The notes under the pieces are model-generated. The model saw nothing but the letters and a program-made list of their open reading frames with translations. It ran no database searches and was not told the DNA's origin. The translations under genes were made by a program, and so were the position numbers. Below are positions 34,517 to 36,472 of a stretch of DNA of 36,472 nt, piece after piece (the stretch's first letter is position 1; every line of letters begins with the position of its first letter). Source of the DNA: Pseudomonadota bacterium (GTDB lineage: Bacteria; Desulfobacterota; Desulfobulbia; Desulfobulbales; Desulfocapsaceae). The stretch is from assembly GCA_018820855.1 (NCBI GenBank), contig JAHJNL010000068.1:1-36472 (forward strand), given 5' to 3'.

Positions 34517-35778
34517 ACATTCTCAAGCTGCTTACCCTGGTTCTGGCTCTGCTGGGCAGTCCGCTATTTATCGTTATAGCAGCCATAGCCCTGCTCTCAT
34601 TTTACAGTGTGGATATTAATATCTCGGTGGTAATTATCGAGATGTCGCGCCTGGCGGATACACCGCTTCTGCTTGCTCTGCCCCTTTTTATTTTTGCCGG
34701 TACCATCCTCTCTGAGAGCGGAACGCCCAAACGGCTGCTCAGGCTCTCTCACCTGTTGCTGGGCTGGCTGCCCGGCGGTCTGGCCGTTGTCTCTCTACTG
34801 GTCTGTGCAGTTTTTACAGCCTTTACCGGTGCCTCGGGTGTGACCATCTTTGCCCTGGGCGGCCTGCTCTTTCCGGCACTCATCAAGGACCATTACTCCG
34901 AAAAGTTCTCTCTGGGGCTCATTACCTCGTCCGGCAGCCTGGGGCTGCTGTTTCCGCCCAGTCTGCCGCTTATCCTCTATGGCGTTATTGCCGAGGTTCG
35001 GATTGATCATCTTTTTTTGGCTGGGATCCTGCCGGGTATTTTCATGCTCGTCTTGCTGGTGGCCTATTCGATGTACAGGAGTCCCCGCAAAAGGGAACGT
35101 CAGAAACGGCTGGGTGGCCGGGAAATACTCGCCGGCCTGAAAGAGGCTGCCTGGGAACTGCCTCTGCCTTTTATTGTCCTGGGCGGCATCTATGGCGGTT
35201 TTCTGGTGGCCGGAGAGGCGGCAGCCATTACTGCCCTCTATGTGCTGGTAGTCGAGGTCTTTCTGTACCGGGATATCCACCTGCGGCAACTGCCCGGGCT
35301 CATGGTAAAGTCCATGATGCTTTTTGGTGGCATCCTGGTCATTCTTGCCGCATCCATGGCCGCGACTAACTTTCTGGTGGACCAGGAAGTGCCCATGCGG
35401 CTGTTTGAATTTATCCGCCAGTATATCTCCAGTAAATACACCTTTCTCCTGCTTCTGAATATCTTTCTGCTGATTGTCGGCTCCATGCTGGATATCTTTT
35501 CCGCCCTGGTGCTGGTGGTGCCGCTTATTGTCCCCATTGCCAGGGGCTATGAGGTCGATCTGATCCATCTGGGCATAATCTTTCTGACCAACCTGCAGAT
35601 CGGCTACTGTACGCCGCCGGTGGGACTCAACCTCTTCCTGGCCAGCTACCGATTTGAACGGCCGGTGATCCAGCTCTACAGCGCGACCATGCCTTTCCTT
35701 GCCTTGTTAATGGTTACTCTGGTCATTATTACCTATTTTCCCCTGTTGAGTCTCTTTTTGGTGAATCTCTTGGGATGA
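34513..35778 (+). CDS. TRAP transporter large permease subunit DctM
   Basis: This is the 421-residue ion-coupled large permease with about 12 hydrophobic segments. Characteristic sequences are FTGASGVTIFALGGLLFP, SSGSLGLLFPPSLPLILYG and LQIGYCTPPVGLNLFLASY. It uses the sodium or proton gradient to import the substrate delivered by the periplasmic binding protein. It starts with GTG overlapping dctQ, and it ends the TRAP operon. Confidence 0.94.
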   Translation: MNILKLLTLVLALLGSPLFIVIAAIALLSFYSVDINISVVIIEMSRLADTPLLLALPLFIFAGTILSESGTPKRLLRLSHLLLGWLPGGLAVVSLLVCAVFTAFTGASGVTIFALGGLLFPALIKDHYSEKFSLGLITSSGSLGLLFPPSLPLILYGVIAEVRIDHLFLAGILPGIFMLVLLVAYSMYRSPRKRERQKRLGGREILAGLKEAAWELPLPFIVLGGIYGGFLVAGEAAAITALYVLVVEVFLYRDIHLRQLPGLMVKSMMLFGGILVILAASMAATNFLVDQEVPMRLFEFIRQYISSKYTFLLLLNIFLLIVGSMLDIFSALVLVVPLIVPIARGYEVDLIHLGIIFLTNLQIGYCTPPVGLNLFLASYRFERPVIQLYSATMPFLALLMVTLVIITYFPLLSLFLVNLLG

Positions 35779-35860
35779 TGATATGGGAAGAGGGCCAAGC
35801 GATTGGGAAGACTCTCATAACTGTAGTTTTGAGATATGCAGACATTGTGTGAGGTGCGGA

Positions 35861-36472
35861 ATGCGAAAGACCGTTAAAACAGAAAAAAAACCGATCAAGC
35901 TCTGGCTGGAAGATATGGACAGCGGGGCCATGGAGCAGGCCAGGAATCTGGCCAACTTTCCCTATGTCCACAGTCATGTCGCCATCATGCCCGATGCTCA
36001 CCTGGGGTACGGCATGCCCATCGGCGGTGTTATGGCAACCGTTGGAGTGGTTATTCCCAATGCGGTGGGCGTTGATATCGGCTGCGGCATGTGTGCGCAG
36101 CAGACGTCACTGAACTCTTTGGACAGTGACAAGCTGAAAGCCTTGCTCGCCCATATCAGAAAGACTATTCCCTTGGGATTTAAACACCATAAGCAGGCAC
36201 AGGATCAGCACCTGATGCCGAAACCAAAGGGAGGGGCTCCTGTCAGTGATCTGCAGATTGTCTCCCGCCAGTATGAAAGTGGCCGTACCCAGCTCGGTAC
36301 CCTGGGCGGGGGCAATCATTTTATTGAAATCCAGAAGGGCAGCGATGGCTTTATCTGGATAATGATCCATTCCGGCAGTAGAAATCTTGGCTTTCAGGTG
36401 GCCAATTTTTATAACAAGCTCGCCGGCAGGTTGAGCGGACGGTTTGGCTCAACTGTTCCCAAAAACTGGCAA
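35861..36472 (+). CDS. rtcB: RtcB family RNA ligase/repair protein (partial, runs off the end)
   Basis: The first 204 codons of an RtcB-type protein are seen, open to the window end. ATG 35861 follows GAGGTG. RtcB joins 3'-phosphate or cyclic-phosphate RNA ends to 5'-OH ends with GTP and Mn. Metal-site and family motifs are present: MPDAHLGYGMPIGG near 45, VGVDIGCGM near 70 with the metal-binding Cys, and LGTLGGGNHFIEI near 145. No stop or frameshift is seen. It lies 82 bp after dctM, and whether it belongs to that transcript is unclear. Confidence 0.9.
   Translation, partial: MRKTVKTEKKPIKLWLEDMDSGAMEQARNLANFPYVHSHVAIMPDAHLGYGMPIGGVMATVGVVIPNAVGVDIGCGMCAQQTSLNSLDSDKLKALLAHIRKTIPLGFKHHKQAQDQHLMPKPKGGAPVSDLQIVSRQYESGRTQLGTLGGGNHFIEIQKGSDGFIWIMIHSGSRNLGFQVANFYNKLAGRLSGRFGSTVPKNWQ

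Noticed and set aside
34795-35568. 257-codon open frame on the minus strand
   Set aside because: It is a low-complexity Gln/His-rich shadow of dctM.
1-36472. CRISPR arrays, tRNA or rRNA genes, IS elements, prophage
   Set aside because: No regularly spaced repeats, cloverleaf sequences, transposase genes or phage genes were seen.

Overview
The window looks like chromosomal DNA of an anaerobic Gram-negative bacterium of the Desulfobacterota type, probably close to the Desulfobulbales. This is inferred from gene content, because no rRNA or other marker gene is present. The clues are a phenylacetate-CoA ligase/ACT/Liv transporter cluster typical of anaerobic deltaproteobacteria, a TatT-type TRAP transporter, several PAS/GAF/Cache hybrid histidine kinases, many lipoprotein and Sec signals, and a gene best read as a selenoprotein. 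No tRNA, rRNA, CRISPR array, insertion sequence or prophage was seen.

Layout. Positions 29-9603 (+) hold an aryl-CoA ligase gene, a tandem-ACT gene, the branched-chain or aryl-compound ABC transporter livKHMGF (with a strong terminator hairpin after livK), a second aryl-CoA ligase gene, rph overlapping it by 4 bp, and a LysE-type exporter. Positions 9801-12268 (-) hold a DUF1566 lipoprotein, a NemR-like TetR repressor with matching operator cores at both ends of its gene, and an EamA exporter. Positions 12705-17009 (-) hold a Cache-PAS hybrid kinase, a cytidine deaminase and a PAS kinase. Positions 17496-19360 (+) hold a membrane-anchored alpha/beta hydrolase overlapping an M28 peptidase. Positions 19848-22031 (-) encode an unrecognised 727-residue, Cys-rich, multidomain protein behind a long palindromic leader.

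The most interesting locus is 22660-25402 (-). Two apparent small ORFs, a glutaredoxin-like one and a thioredoxin-like one, are one 201-codon reading frame interrupted by a single TGA. The TGA falls where related proteins, as I recall them, have a conserved Cys (C-R-x-Y motif). A short hairpin with a G-bearing loop follows it at bacterial SECIS distance. The frame then overlaps the start of a GAF-PAS hybrid histidine kinase that itself carries a CPFC motif, suggesting a coupled redox-sensing pair.

Positions 25655-28836 (-) hold a periplasmic-type protein-isoaspartate methyltransferase gene overlapping a large membrane protein with a degenerate spermidine-synthase domain. Positions 29137-31515 hold an NlpC/P60 lipoprotein (+) and FtsH (-). 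Positions 31703-31797 carry a REPIN-like pair of inverted REP sequences. Positions 32052-35778 (+) form a TatT-DctP-DctQ-DctM TRAP operon with a near-consensus promoter that would give an almost leaderless message. The window ends inside an rtcB-like gene.
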